NCBI GenBank assembly: GCA_963770915.1
Contig: CAVYRG010000001.1
Coordinates: forward strand, 3,472,001-3,536,000
Direction: 5' to 3'
Origin: PALSA-270 sp963770915
GTDB taxonomy: Bacteria > Acidobacteriota > Terriglobia > Terriglobales > Acidobacteriaceae
Length of the DNA: 64,000 bases
The translations under genes and the position numbers were made by a program. A model generated the notes under the pieces. That model saw nothing but the letters and a program-made list of their open reading frames with translations, was not told the DNA's origin and did no database searches. Shown piece after piece: positions 8,167 through 16,599 of this stretch (its first letter is position 1; each line of letters begins with the position of its first letter).

Positions 8167-10668
8167 ATGGCCACTCGTCCGGTTGCGGCGCATCAGGATG
8201 GCGCGACTGATTTGAGAACCGCGTCACTCGAATTGGTCAAGTCCCGCTTGGAGATTTCCGGGGAGGGTCTCAGTCAGGCCGAAGCGAAGGCCCGATTGGA
8301 AAAGTACGGCTTCAACGAGCTGCCTGAAGAAAAAGTTAACCCCCTGCTGAAATTCCTCTCTTATTTCTGGGGTCCCATCCCATGGATGATCGAGGTCGCC
8401 GCCGTTCTTTCCGGTGTGGTGCACCATTGGGAAGACTTTGGCATCATCCTGGCCTTGCTGCTGATGAATGCCGGGGTGGGCTTCTGGGAAGAATTTCAAG
8501 CGGGCAACGCCATCGCCGCGCTCAGGGCGACGCTCGCGTTGCAGGCGCGGGTGAGGCGCGACGGAACGTGGACTACCGTTCCTGCGCGCGAGATCGTGCC
8601 CGGCGACTTGATGCGCATTCGCATTGGCGACATCATTCCAGCAGATGCCCGTTTGCTGGAAGGCGACCCGATCCAAGTAGACCAATCCGCCCTGACCGGA
8701 GAGTCCTTGCCAGTCACGCGCAATTCGGGCGAGGCCGTGTACTCCGGCTCGATTCTGAAGCAGGGAGAGATCGATGCCCTGGTTTATGCCACCGGCCAGA
8801 ATACGTATTTTGGCAAGACGGCGCACTTGGTGGAGACGGCGCACACGGTAAGCCATTTCCAGAAAGCCGTGTTGAAGATCGGCGACTACCTCATCGTCAT
8901 AGCTGTCGCTCTGGTGACGCTGATTCTCGCAGTGGCCTTGTTCCGTGGCGACAGAATGCTTACAACTCTGCAGTTCGCGCTGGTCTTGACCATCGCCGCA
9001 GTGCCTGTGGCCATGCCCGCTGTGCTCTCTGTGACGATGGCGGTCGGGGCACGAACCTTGGCCCGCAAGAAAGCGATCGTCACCCGTTTGGCCGCCATGG
9101 AAGAGTTGGCGGGGATAGACGTTCTCTGTTCGGACAAGACCGGTACATTGACCCAGAACAAGTTGACGTTGGGAGATCCGTTCTGTGCGAGAGGTATTCG
9201 GCCAGAAGAACTGATTCTCGCCGCGTCGCTCGCTTCCCGCGCCGAAAACCAGGATCCCATCGACCTGGCCGTCCTGAGCGGGTTGAAAGACGCGCATGCG
9301 CTGGACAGCTATCAGGTGGCGCACTTCCAGCCTTTCGATCCCGTGCACAAACGCACGGAGTCCACTATCAAAGGACCTGAGAAAGTTCAGTTTCGAGTCA
9401 CAAAGGGCGCGCCCCAGGTGATTCTCGACATGGCGGCCGATGCCGAGGAGTTGCGAGGTGAGGTGGAGAAAGCAGTCAATGAGTTTGCGGTGCGGGGTTT
9501 TCGCTCGCTGGGCGTGGCTCGCACCGATGAGAAGGATGCTTGGCGGTTTCTTGGTGTTCTGCCATTGTTCGATCCTCCAAGGGAAGATTCGAAAAGCACG
9601 ATCGCGACCGCTTTCCAAATGGGCGTGAAGGTGAAGATGGTGACTGGCGACCAAATCGCCATTGCCAAGGAAATGGCCCGCCAGCTTGGCTTGGGCCAGA
9701 ACATCGTAGATGCCTCCATTCTCGCTGAAACCAAGCACTACGAGGCAGGCGAACTGGCGCAAGCGATCGAGCAGGCTGACGGCTTTGCTCAGGTCTTTCC
9801 GGAACACAAGTTTCACATTGTGGGTGTTCTTCAGAAGGAACAGCACATTGTAGGCATGACCGGCGACGGCGTGAACGACGCTCCAGCGCTCAAACTGGCT
9901 GACGCCGGAATTGCGGTCTCCGGAGCCACCGATGCCGCGCGCGCCGCAGCCGACATCGCGCTGCTTGACCCTGGCCTGTCCGTCATCATCGATGCCATCA
10001 AAGAAAGCCGAAAGATGTTCCAGCGCATGAACAGTTATGCGATCTATCGCATTGCCGAAACGATCCGAGTGCTGCTGTTCATGACGCTGTCAATCCTCGT
10101 ATTCAACTTTTACCCCGTCACCGCGGTCATGATCGTCCTGTTGGCGATTCTCAATGATGGAGCGATTCTTTCCATTGCCTATGATCGAGTGGAGTATGCC
10201 AATCGTCCAGAGGCGTGGAATATGCCGGTGGTGCTCGGCATCGCCACAACCTTGGGCATCGCCGGGGTCGTTGCTTCCTTTGGGCTCTTCTATTTGGGGG
10301 AACGGGTCTTCCATCTCAACCGTGAAGTGATCCAATCGTTCATGTATCTCAAGCTGTCGGTCGCCGGTCATCTCACCATCTTCGTCACGCGAACGCGGCG
10401 GGCTTTCTGGTCAATTCGGCCAGCGCCGATCCTCTTGGCGGCCGTGCTTGGCACTCAGCTGATCGCGACACTCATTGCCGTGTACGGGATTTTCATGGCC
10501 CCAATCGGATGGGGTTGGGCACTCTTCATTTGGGGATATGCTCTAGCCTGGTTCGTTGTGAATGATCGCATCAAGCTGGTAGCCTACCGGGTGTTTGATC
10601 CTCAAGGAAAGGGCTTATTGGGAAGAGCTGGTCTGTCCACAAAACATGAAGCCATCGCTATTTCGTAA
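8167..10668 (+). CDS. P-type (type IIIA) plasma-membrane H+-ATPase
   Basis: An 833-residue proton-pumping P-type ATPase. It has the N-terminal cation-ATPase segment, the actuator TGES motif (residues ~177-180), the phosphorylation motif DKTGTLTQNK with Asp323, the hinge motif TGDGVNDAPALKLADAG, and ten predicted helices. The M4 segment AAVPVAMPAVLSVTMAVG matches plant and fungal type IIIA pumps. It should hydrolyse ATP to export protons. ATG 8167 is preceded by GAGGAGG at 8150-8156 and is preferred over the TTG at 8143. It lacks the long autoinhibitory C-terminal domain of plant enzymes. It lies between the ClC gene and a Usp gene on the same strand. Confidence 0.93.
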   Translation: MATRPVAAHQDGATDLRTASLELVKSRLEISGEGLSQAEAKARLEKYGFNELPEEKVNPLLKFLSYFWGPIPWMIEVAAVLSGVVHHWEDFGIILALLLMNAGVGFWEEFQAGNAIAALRATLALQARVRRDGTWTTVPAREIVPGDLMRIRIGDIIPADARLLEGDPIQVDQSALTGESLPVTRNSGEAVYSGSILKQGEIDALVYATGQNTYFGKTAHLVETAHTVSHFQKAVLKIGDYLIVIAVALVTLILAVALFRGDRMLTTLQFALVLTIAAVPVAMPAVLSVTMAVGARTLARKKAIVTRLAAMEELAGIDVLCSDKTGTLTQNKLTLGDPFCARGIRPEELILAASLASRAENQDPIDLAVLSGLKDAHALDSYQVAHFQPFDPVHKRTESTIKGPEKVQFRVTKGAPQVILDMAADAEELRGEVEKAVNEFAVRGFRSLGVARTDEKDAWRFLGVLPLFDPPREDSKSTIATAFQMGVKVKMVTGDQIAIAKEMARQLGLGQNIVDASILAETKHYEAGELAQAIEQADGFAQVFPEHKFHIVGVLQKEQHIVGMTGDGVNDAPALKLADAGIAVSGATDAARAAADIALLDPGLSVIIDAIKESRKMFQRMNSYAIYRIAETIRVLLFMTLSILVFNFYPVTAVMIVLLAILNDGAILSIAYDRVEYANRPEAWNMPVVLGIATTLGIAGVVASFGLFYLGERVFHLNREVIQSFMYLKLSVAGHLTIFVTRTRRAFWSIRPAPILLAAVLGTQLIATLIAVYGIFMAPIGWGWALFIWGYALAWFVVNDRIKLVAYRVFDPQGKGLLGRAGLSTKHEAIAIS

Positions 10669-10720
10669 GGATGGAAAATGCGATTGTTGAAGCGGACAAA
10701 ACCCGAGGTGCACGCGTCGT

Positions 10721-11605
10721 ATGCCGCAAATTAAATCTATTCTCTGCCCAGTCGATTTTTCGGAGTTTTCAATCAATGCGTACGAGTACGCGCAGTCGCT
10801 TGCGTGGCACTACAAAGCCACGTTGCTCTTGCAGCACGTTTTGTTCTCGATGAAACCCATTGAGTTTTGGGACATCTATCCCGACGGTTATGAGAAAAGC
10901 TGTCAGAAACTCCGCGCCCAGGCTGAGCAACGACTTGAAGAATTCGCGAAGCGCCACACGCGGGCCGAGATTCAGCCCCAATTCTTCGTGCAAGACGGAT
11001 CGGTGACCGATCTGATTCTCTCGCTGGCTGAAGCCCAGTCCGTAAATCTGATCGTGATGGGGACTCACGGGTTGCGAGGAATTGACCGGCTGATGCTGGG
11101 ATCCGCGACAGAAAGAGTGCTGCGGCGGGCACGGTGCCCAGTCTTGGCGGTACGAAAGCCTGCGCATGATGTCACAATTTCCGCGAGCAGCGCGGAGCCA
11201 ATCCACTTAAGAAAGATCCTCCTCTGTACGGATTTCTCGGACCATGCCCATCACGCATCGAAGTACGCTCTCTCGATGGCCAAGGAGTACGGTGCGGAGC
11301 TTACGCTGCTGCACGTGCTGGAAGATATCCCGAGCTCGGCAAACTTTCAAAGCGCAACCGAGAAGGCAGTGAGACAGATGGAAGAGTCTATTTCTCCCAA
11401 GATGCGCGAGGAATGCGCTGCCAAAGTGATGACACGGATCGGCAAGCCGTACCAGCAAATCATTGAGCTCGCCCTCGAATCGCAAACCGACCTGGTGATT
11501 ATGGGAGTGCGTGGCCGCGGTGCACTGGATACGGCTCTCTTTGGTTCTACGACTTACCGGGTGATACAGCTAGGACCTTGTCCCGTGCTCGCAGTGCACA
11601 TTTGA
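10721..11605 (+). CDS. Tandem universal stress protein (two UspA domains)
   Basis: A 294-residue protein of two UspA domains. Both carry the ATP-binding loop: GTHGLRGIDRLMLGSATERV in the first and GVRGRGALDTALFGSTTYRV in the second, each followed by CPVLAV. It starts about 50 bases after the H+-ATPase gene and is likely cotranscribed with it. It differs from the upstream minus-strand copy in keeping both loops intact. It probably acts as a cytoplasmic nucleotide-binding stress protein. Confidence 0.93.
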   Translation: MPQIKSILCPVDFSEFSINAYEYAQSLAWHYKATLLLQHVLFSMKPIEFWDIYPDGYEKSCQKLRAQAEQRLEEFAKRHTRAEIQPQFFVQDGSVTDLILSLAEAQSVNLIVMGTHGLRGIDRLMLGSATERVLRRARCPVLAVRKPAHDVTISASSAEPIHLRKILLCTDFSDHAHHASKYALSMAKEYGAELTLLHVLEDIPSSANFQSATEKAVRQMEESISPKMREECAAKVMTRIGKPYQQIIELALESQTDLVIMGVRGRGALDTALFGSTTYRVIQLGPCPVLAVHI

Positions 11606-11752
11606 GTGGCGCCGGCGAAAGGAGTGATCCGACTCGGCCCTTCGAACCTGTGGTGGCTGCGGTCCCCGATTACGGAATTACCAATGATGGCTGGAGTACC
11701 ATGGCGTTCTTAACGGGGTGTGGAATGCCCGCGGAGCCACGGAGAAAACAGC

Positions 11753-13150
11753 ATGAATCGCCCCATCCAGAATCGCACGTTCAGCGAATTGAAAGTGGGC
11801 GACACCGCGAGCATCGCCCGTACCTTGACGTACAAAGATGTTGAGCTCTTCGCAATTATGTCGGGGGACATAAACCCCGCCAACGTCGATCAGGCATTCG
11901 CGAAAAGTGACGCTTTCCACAAAATCGTTGGCCATGGGATGTGGGGCGGTGCGTTGATTTCCGCCGTCCTGGGCACCGAACTCCCGGGCCCCGGCACCAT
12001 CTATTCAGGACAGTCGTTGGAGTTTCTCTCGCCGATCGCCCTAGGCGACACAATTACGGTGACGCTCAAACTCACCCAGAAGATCGAGGAAAACCACCAA
12101 GTCATTTTCGATTGCCAGGCGCGCAATCAACGTAACGAGCTGGTGATCACCGGCGCCGCCCGAGTGATCGCTCCAACCGAAAAGATTTGCCGAGAGCCGG
12201 TAAGCTTGCCCGAAATAGAGTTGGTAGAGAAAGGGAGGCACCACCGGCAGATCATCGCAAAAGCCGAAGGCCAAAACCCTATCCGCACCGCTGTGGTTCA
12301 TCCTGTGGACACGGTTTCGCTGCTCGGAGCGGTGGAGGCGGCCAAGGCAAACCTGATTGTCCCTGTCCTGGTCGGACCCGAAGGCAAGATACGCGCGACC
12401 GCCCAGTTGGCGCAAATCGATCTGTCAGCTTATGACTTAATAAACGCCGAAAATGGCAGCGCAGCCTCTTTCAGGGCCGTTGCCATGGCGCGAGAAGCTA
12501 AGGTGGAAGCCCTGATGAAGGCTGACCTGCACACGGACGAACTGATGCACGCGGTCGTGGATCCTGAGCGTGGTTTACGAACCGAACGCCGCATGAGCCA
12601 CATCTTCGTGATGGATGTGCCGAGCTATCCGCGCCTGCTGTTCATCACGGATGCCGCCATCAACATTTTTCCGACGCTCGATGACAAACGCGACATCGTT
12701 CAGAACGCCATTGATCTGGCCCACGCCCTGGGGCTAAACCTGCCCAAAGTTGCCATCCTTTCGGCGGAAGAGACGGTGAGGTCGAAGATCCCCTCCACGG
12801 TTGAGGCAGGGGCGCTTTGCAAGATGGCGGATCGCGGTCAGATCACCGGCGGTATTTTGGATGGGCCGCTGGCGTTCGACAACGCCGTTTCACTCGAGGC
12901 CGCGAAAACCAAGGGCCTAATCTCGCCGGTCGCCGGGCAGGCTGACATCTTTGTTGTACCGGACCTGGAGGCGGGAAACATGCTGGCGAAGCAGCTCGAA
13001 TATCTGGCAGAGGCGGAAGTTGCGGGCATCGTGCTAGGCGCTCGCGTTCCCATCATTTTGACCAGCCGCGCCGACAAAACTCTCGCCCGTCTGAGTTCCT
13101 GCGCTCTGGCACTGTTGTGGGTGCACCGCCAGCAAGCGGCGATAGCGTAG
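11753..13150 (+). CDS. MaoC-like domain fused to phosphate acetyl/butyryltransferase
   Basis: A 465-residue two-domain protein. Residues ~1-150 form a MaoC-like (R)-hydratase hot-dog domain (SGDINPANVDQAFA, then IVGHGMWGGALISAVLG). The rest is a PTA/PTB phosphotransacylase (HPVDTVSLLGAVEAA, ITGGILDGPLAFDNA, VVPDLEAGNMLAKQ). The second domain exchanges CoA for phosphate on acyl-CoA, and the acyl-phosphate feeds the adjacent acetate kinase. In classical MaoC hydratases the active site has Asp and His within NPxHxD; here Asn44 replaces the His, so the hydratase may be inactive or altered. ATG 11753 is chosen because the MaoC fold begins there. Confidence 0.9.
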   Translation: MNRPIQNRTFSELKVGDTASIARTLTYKDVELFAIMSGDINPANVDQAFAKSDAFHKIVGHGMWGGALISAVLGTELPGPGTIYSGQSLEFLSPIALGDTITVTLKLTQKIEENHQVIFDCQARNQRNELVITGAARVIAPTEKICREPVSLPEIELVEKGRHHRQIIAKAEGQNPIRTAVVHPVDTVSLLGAVEAAKANLIVPVLVGPEGKIRATAQLAQIDLSAYDLINAENGSAASFRAVAMAREAKVEALMKADLHTDELMHAVVDPERGLRTERRMSHIFVMDVPSYPRLLFITDAAINIFPTLDDKRDIVQNAIDLAHALGLNLPKVAILSAEETVRSKIPSTVEAGALCKMADRGQITGGILDGPLAFDNAVSLEAAKTKGLISPVAGQADIFVVPDLEAGNMLAKQLEYLAEAEVAGIVLGARVPIILTSRADKTLARLSSCALALLWVHRQQAAIA

Positions 13151-13155
13151 GCAGC

Positions 13156-14379
13156 ATGATTCTCACACTTAACTCCGGCTCATCCAGCATCAAATTCGCG
13201 CTGTTCCCGGCCGCAGGGGACCTCAGCCGCAAAACAGTTTTGTGTGAGGGGAAGATTGATGGCATTGGAAATGAAGGACGCTTTAGCGCGGTGGATACTG
13301 CAGGACATCAGATCGCGAATGAGCGCCTCCCAGAAGGGACAAGCCATGAGGACGCACTAGACCTTTTATTGCGCTGGCTGGAACGCCACTTCACCGATCA
13401 CCGCCTGGCTGGGGCTGGCCATCGCGTCGTCCACGGTGGTACCGCCTATGCTGCGCCCGTTGTGGTGAACGCCGCCGTAATTGCAGATCTGGAAAGATTG
13501 GTGCCTTTGGCGCCTCTTCATCAACCCCACAATCTTGCCGCCATCAAAGCGCTCAGCGTCCTGCACCCGAAACTGCCGCAAGTCGCCTGCTTTGACACGG
13601 CTTTTCATTGCACTCAACCGCAAATCGCCACCAGGTTTGCGCTTCCCCGTGCGCTTACCGATGAGGGCATCCGGCGCTACGGCTTTCACGGGCTTTCCTA
13701 TGAGTACATCGCCTCCGTTTTGCCCGGTTACGCTGGTCCATCTGCCGAAGGCAAAGTAGTGGTCGCCCACCTCGGCCACGGCGCGAGCATGTGTGCCTTG
13801 GACGCCCGCCGGAGTGTGGCCACCACCATGGGATTCACCGCCCTTGACGGCCTCCCCATGGGGCATCGTTGCGGCAGTCTTGATCCCGGCGTAGTGCTTT
13901 ATCTGCTGCTCGAGAAAAAAATGGATGCCGCCGCCATCACCGGCCTGTTGTATGAGCGCTCCGGGCTATTGGGCGTGTCAGGTATCAGCGATGACATGCG
14001 CACGCTATTGGGTAGCGGTGATCCCCGCGCGGCCGAAGCTATCCAGTTGTTCGTGTACCGGATCGGACGCGAACTTGGCTCGCTGGCGGCGGCGCTGGGT
14101 GGGCTGGATGCTTTGGTGTTTACCGGCGGCATCGGCGAGCACGCTGCTGCAATTCGAGAACAGGTCGGCAAGGATGCTGCTTGGCTGGGCATCATGCTCG
14201 ACCTCGATGCGAATGCGAGCGGCGGACCCTGCATTACGAACCGCGACAGCCGGGTCACCGCGTGGGTCATTCCGACCGATGAGGATCTCATGATAGCTCG
14301 ACACACTGCCAAGTTGATCAGCTCTGACAGCAGGGAATCGCCATTTACACCCGGCGCGAAAAGCGGAAAGAAGATATGA
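13156..14379 (+). CDS. ackA: Acetate kinase (or short-chain acyl kinase)
   Basis: A 407-residue ASKHA-fold kinase that makes ATP from acyl-phosphate and ADP. Family motifs are intact: N-terminal LTLNSGSSSIKFALF, GHRVVHGG, FDTAFHCTQP, VAHLGHGASMCALD, GISDDMR and VFTGGIGEHAAAIRE. It starts five bases after the phosphotransacylase stop, and its end overlaps the next gene by four bases (ATGA), so the three genes are translationally linked. Substrate could be acetate, propionate or butyrate. With the upstream fusion it forms an acyl-CoA to ATP overflow route, useful under oxygen limitation. Confidence 0.93.
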   Translation: MILTLNSGSSSIKFALFPAAGDLSRKTVLCEGKIDGIGNEGRFSAVDTAGHQIANERLPEGTSHEDALDLLLRWLERHFTDHRLAGAGHRVVHGGTAYAAPVVVNAAVIADLERLVPLAPLHQPHNLAAIKALSVLHPKLPQVACFDTAFHCTQPQIATRFALPRALTDEGIRRYGFHGLSYEYIASVLPGYAGPSAEGKVVVAHLGHGASMCALDARRSVATTMGFTALDGLPMGHRCGSLDPGVVLYLLLEKKMDAAAITGLLYERSGLLGVSGISDDMRTLLGSGDPRAAEAIQLFVYRIGRELGSLAAALGGLDALVFTGGIGEHAAAIREQVGKDAAWLGIMLDLDANASGGPCITNRDSRVTAWVIPTDEDLMIARHTAKLISSDSRESPFTPGAKSGKKI

Positions 14380-15527
14380 CTACGAATACTAGCTCTCAAT
14401 CTCTCCCCAAAACTCGGCAGGAACACAGCGTTCCTTGGTTCTGGCCCTTGGCGGCTGCGATCGAACTCGGCGAAGAAGGGATGAAGCTGTATCAGGATAA
14501 TCTCCGCTATCTTGTCGAAGCGGAGGAAATCACGTTCCCGCCCGAACCCGAATGGGCCACCGCGAACCGTGTACTGCTGGAGCTTGACACAATGCGGCTT
14601 CGGAGCTTCTACCGGAATAAGACACGGAACACTGCCATACCAGTCCTGGTTGATGCTCCCTATGCCGGGCATAGTTCCATGATTGCCGACTATGCCAAAG
14701 GTCAGAGCTTGGTTGAAACCTTGCAGGCTGGCGGCTTAGAGCATGTGTTGGTCACCGATTGGAAAAGCGCCACGGAGGCGATGAAGGATTTCGGGATCGA
14801 CCAATACCTCGCCGACATCGACAAGGCCGTCGAGCACTTGGGGAACAGTGTCCACTTGATCGGCCTCTGCCAGGGCGGCTGGATGAGTGCCATGTACGCT
14901 GCGCGTTTTCCCGCTAAAGTGCGTAGCCTCGTTTTGGCAGGAGCACCTATCGACACGGATGCTGGTAACGGCTCAATCAAGGAGATAGCCCATAGTCTGC
15001 CAATGTCTTTTTTTCAAGAACTGGTGGTTGCGGGCGGTGGCTTGATGCGTGGACAGACGATGGTGGCCGGCTGGAAGAGTATGCATCCCCTAAAGCAATA
15101 TGAGAAGTACCTCGACCTTTATGAACATATCGAGGACGAGAACTACATCGAGCGCACCGAGACCTTTGAACGCTGGTACGAGAACCCGATCGATTTGCCC
15201 GGCGCCTTTTATCTCCAGGCTGTTCAGCAGCTCTTCAAAGAGAACCGCCTGGCTCGGGGGAAATTCAATGGGTTGGGCAAGCGATTGTTACTGAAAGACA
15301 TCACATGTCCGGTTTATCTGCTGGCCGGCGGAGCAGATGACATCACGCCGAAAGAACAGGTTTTCGAGGCTGAAAAATGTCTCGGAACTCCAAAGGACCA
15401 GATTGTCAAGACGGTTGCCCCGGGCGGGCACATTGGCCTGTTCATGGGATCCAAGACGCTGGCAGAGTACTGGCCACACGTTGCCGGGTGGATTCGCTCG
15501 GCGGAGGCTGCAGCCGTAAGCCATTAG
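14376..15527 (+). CDS. PHA-synthase-like alpha/beta hydrolase
   Basis: A 383-residue alpha/beta hydrolase with a PhaC-type box, LIGLCQGGW, in which the nucleophile is Cys165 rather than Ser. Candidate triad partners are Asp321/322 (AGGADDITPKEQ) and His352 (APGGHIGLFMG). This combination is typical of polyhydroxyalkanoate synthases and close relatives. The length is near class III PhaC proteins (about 355), but no PhaE or PhaR partner is next to it. The start overlaps the kinase stop (ATGA), indicating coupling. The neighbourhood (MaoC-Pta, AckA) fits storage or overflow of acyl-CoA. A role as depolymerase or an uncharacterised acyltransferase cannot be excluded. Confidence 0.8.
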   Translation: MTTNTSSQSLPKTRQEHSVPWFWPLAAAIELGEEGMKLYQDNLRYLVEAEEITFPPEPEWATANRVLLELDTMRLRSFYRNKTRNTAIPVLVDAPYAGHSSMIADYAKGQSLVETLQAGGLEHVLVTDWKSATEAMKDFGIDQYLADIDKAVEHLGNSVHLIGLCQGGWMSAMYAARFPAKVRSLVLAGAPIDTDAGNGSIKEIAHSLPMSFFQELVVAGGGLMRGQTMVAGWKSMHPLKQYEKYLDLYEHIEDENYIERTETFERWYENPIDLPGAFYLQAVQQLFKENRLARGKFNGLGKRLLLKDITCPVYLLAGGADDITPKEQVFEAEKCLGTPKDQIVKTVAPGGHIGLFMGSKTLAEYWPHVAGWIRSAEAAAVSH

Positions 15528-15560
15528 CGGCACACCATGCTTGACAACGTCTGAAATCCC

Positions 15561-15734
15561 ATGATCCAGTCCAACCGACAAGAAACTTCTCCGAGTCTTT
15601 GCTCCCCCCTGACAGAACTGGTTTTGGACCTGCGCTGGTCATGGGACCACTCGACCGACGAACTCTGGGGACGACTCGATCCGCAACTCTGGGACCTGAG
15701 GCACCTGGGTCGGATAAAATGGCTGCCATGCTGA
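15561..15734 (+). pseudogene. N-terminal fragment of alpha-glucan (glycogen) phosphorylase
   Basis: A 57-codon frame whose residues 17-47 read LTELVLDLRWSWDHSTDEL followed by WGRLDPQLWDLR. This is the N-terminal signature of alpha-glucan phosphorylases with a DUF3417 domain (a 'LDLRWSW.H..D.LW..LDP.LW' pattern). Full proteins have about 700-850 residues; here similarity stops after 'WDLR', and the frame ends at TGA 15732-15734, running into the start of the next pseudogene. It is therefore a 5' remnant left by a deletion. It lies 34 bases after the PHA-synthase-like gene. Confidence 0.75.
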
Positions 15735-16174
15735 TTAATGAAATGAGTCGGGAAGAGTGCGACACATTCCTGGCGCGTGCCGGAATCGGAAGGCTCGGCT
15801 GCTCGTTTGAGGACTAGCCGTACGTAGTGCCGATTTTTCTAGCCTGGGAGTCTGATTATATTTACGTCCTGTCGACCTTCGGACAGAAGATCGAATGGAT
15901 GCGCACGAACCCCAAGGTCTGCGTAGAGATAGAAGAGATTGCGACCCCAGTCTCAATGGGTGAGCGTGATTGCGAATGGCAGTTACCATGAATTACCCGA
16001 GCCTCATATTCTGCAGAGTGCGCGCGCGCACACAAACTGTTGGAGAAGCGGCACCGGTGGTGGCTGAATGCACTTGCGCAGCGTCGCTTGAGATCGAATG
16101 ACGCGGCAATAGCACCACTCTTCTTCCGCATCCGCATTGAATCCATGACAGGCCTTAGCGCGGTGGCGGAGGAT
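15719..16174 (+). pseudogene. PPOX-like flavoprotein (pyridoxamine-5'-phosphate oxidase family) pseudogene
   Basis: Read with corrections, this encodes a ~150-residue FMN-binding split-barrel protein. Segment 1, from ATG 15719, gives MSREECDTFLARAGIGRLG and ends at an in-frame TAG (15815-15817), probably from CAG, since PYVVPIFLAWE continues the same frame, followed by FGQKIEWMRTNPKVCVEIE. The frame then shifts by +1 near 15950 (QWVSVIANGSYHELPEPH) and shifts back within the GCGCGCGCGCACACA tract around 16020-16030 (KLLEKRHRWWLNALA, then FFRIRIESMTG). One stop and two frameshifts make it non-functional as a single product. Confidence 0.8.
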
Positions 16175-16432
16175 GAAGAAGTTGGCGCTGCGTCGCGGCA
16201 AACGTCCGCGAGTGAACTGGTGCCACGAGCAGCCCTGGCTCTATGCAGGGCGGTCAGGGCGACAGTTGTCGGAGGAAAGAATGTGGCCGGTTGCTCCTCG
16301 CGTAGCTGAATCACCAACCGCACTGTGTCTTTTTTGTGTCCTTTGGAGTTAGATTTCGTTCGATTTCGCCAACTTTCCCAACGCTTTTCGAACACCGTCC
16401 ATGCGGGCCTTGTGATTGGTAAGTTATTGTGA

Positions 16433-16459
16433 TGGCTGCGGTTAATTGTGCCGCAGCCA
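16433..16459. repeat. Perfect 9-bp inverted repeat (hairpin)
   Basis: TGGCTGCGG (16433-16441) and CCGCAGCCA (16451-16459) pair perfectly around a 9-base loop. No T-run follows on either strand, so it is not a standard terminator. It sits 11 bases before the tRNA fragment and may belong to an attachment site or a lost element. The rest of 16175-16600, apart from this and the tRNA fragment, shows no recognisable gene. Confidence 0.6.
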
Positions 16460-16470
16460 CATCGAAAACC

Positions 16471-16519
16471 ACGACTCTTAATCAGTAGGTTGTAGGTTCG
16501 ATTCCTACCGCGCTCACCA
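16471..16519 (+). pseudogene. 3' half of a tRNA-Lys(CTT) gene
   Basis: The stretch contains an anticodon-loop-like CTCTTAA (anticodon CTT), a perfect T-arm (GTAGG, loop TTCGATT, CCTAC at 16492-16508), a 3' acceptor strand CGCGCTC, a discriminator A and encoded CCA (16517-16519). The 5' half is missing: no D-arm, the anticodon stem cannot pair with the preceding bases, and the matching acceptor strand GAGCGCG is absent upstream. Tyrosine recombinases often integrate at the 3' part of tRNA genes and leave such duplicated ends, so this may be an att-type scar. It is not a functional tRNA. Confidence 0.75.
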
Positions 16520-16599
16520 TCTTTCATTGCAACCGCAGGACTTACGCAGCACTCTCGTCCTCAGGCTGCTTCAGAGTGGTCATGAACTCGACAATGCCC

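Noticed and set aside
8224..9846. 540-codon minus-strand frame opposite the H+-ATPase
   Set aside because: It lies entirely antisense to a well-supported P-type ATPase and has no domain features.
15959..15966. GGTGAGCG as a possible 5' acceptor partner of the tRNA fragment
   Set aside because: It is 500 bases away, lies inside the PPOX pseudogene coding sequence, and the actual acceptor strand requires GAGCGCG.
15862..16527. A long minus-strand open frame containing GRNRTYNLLIKS
   Set aside because: That sequence is the well-known antisense translation of a tRNA 3' half and overlaps the PPOX pseudogene; it is not a protein-coding gene.
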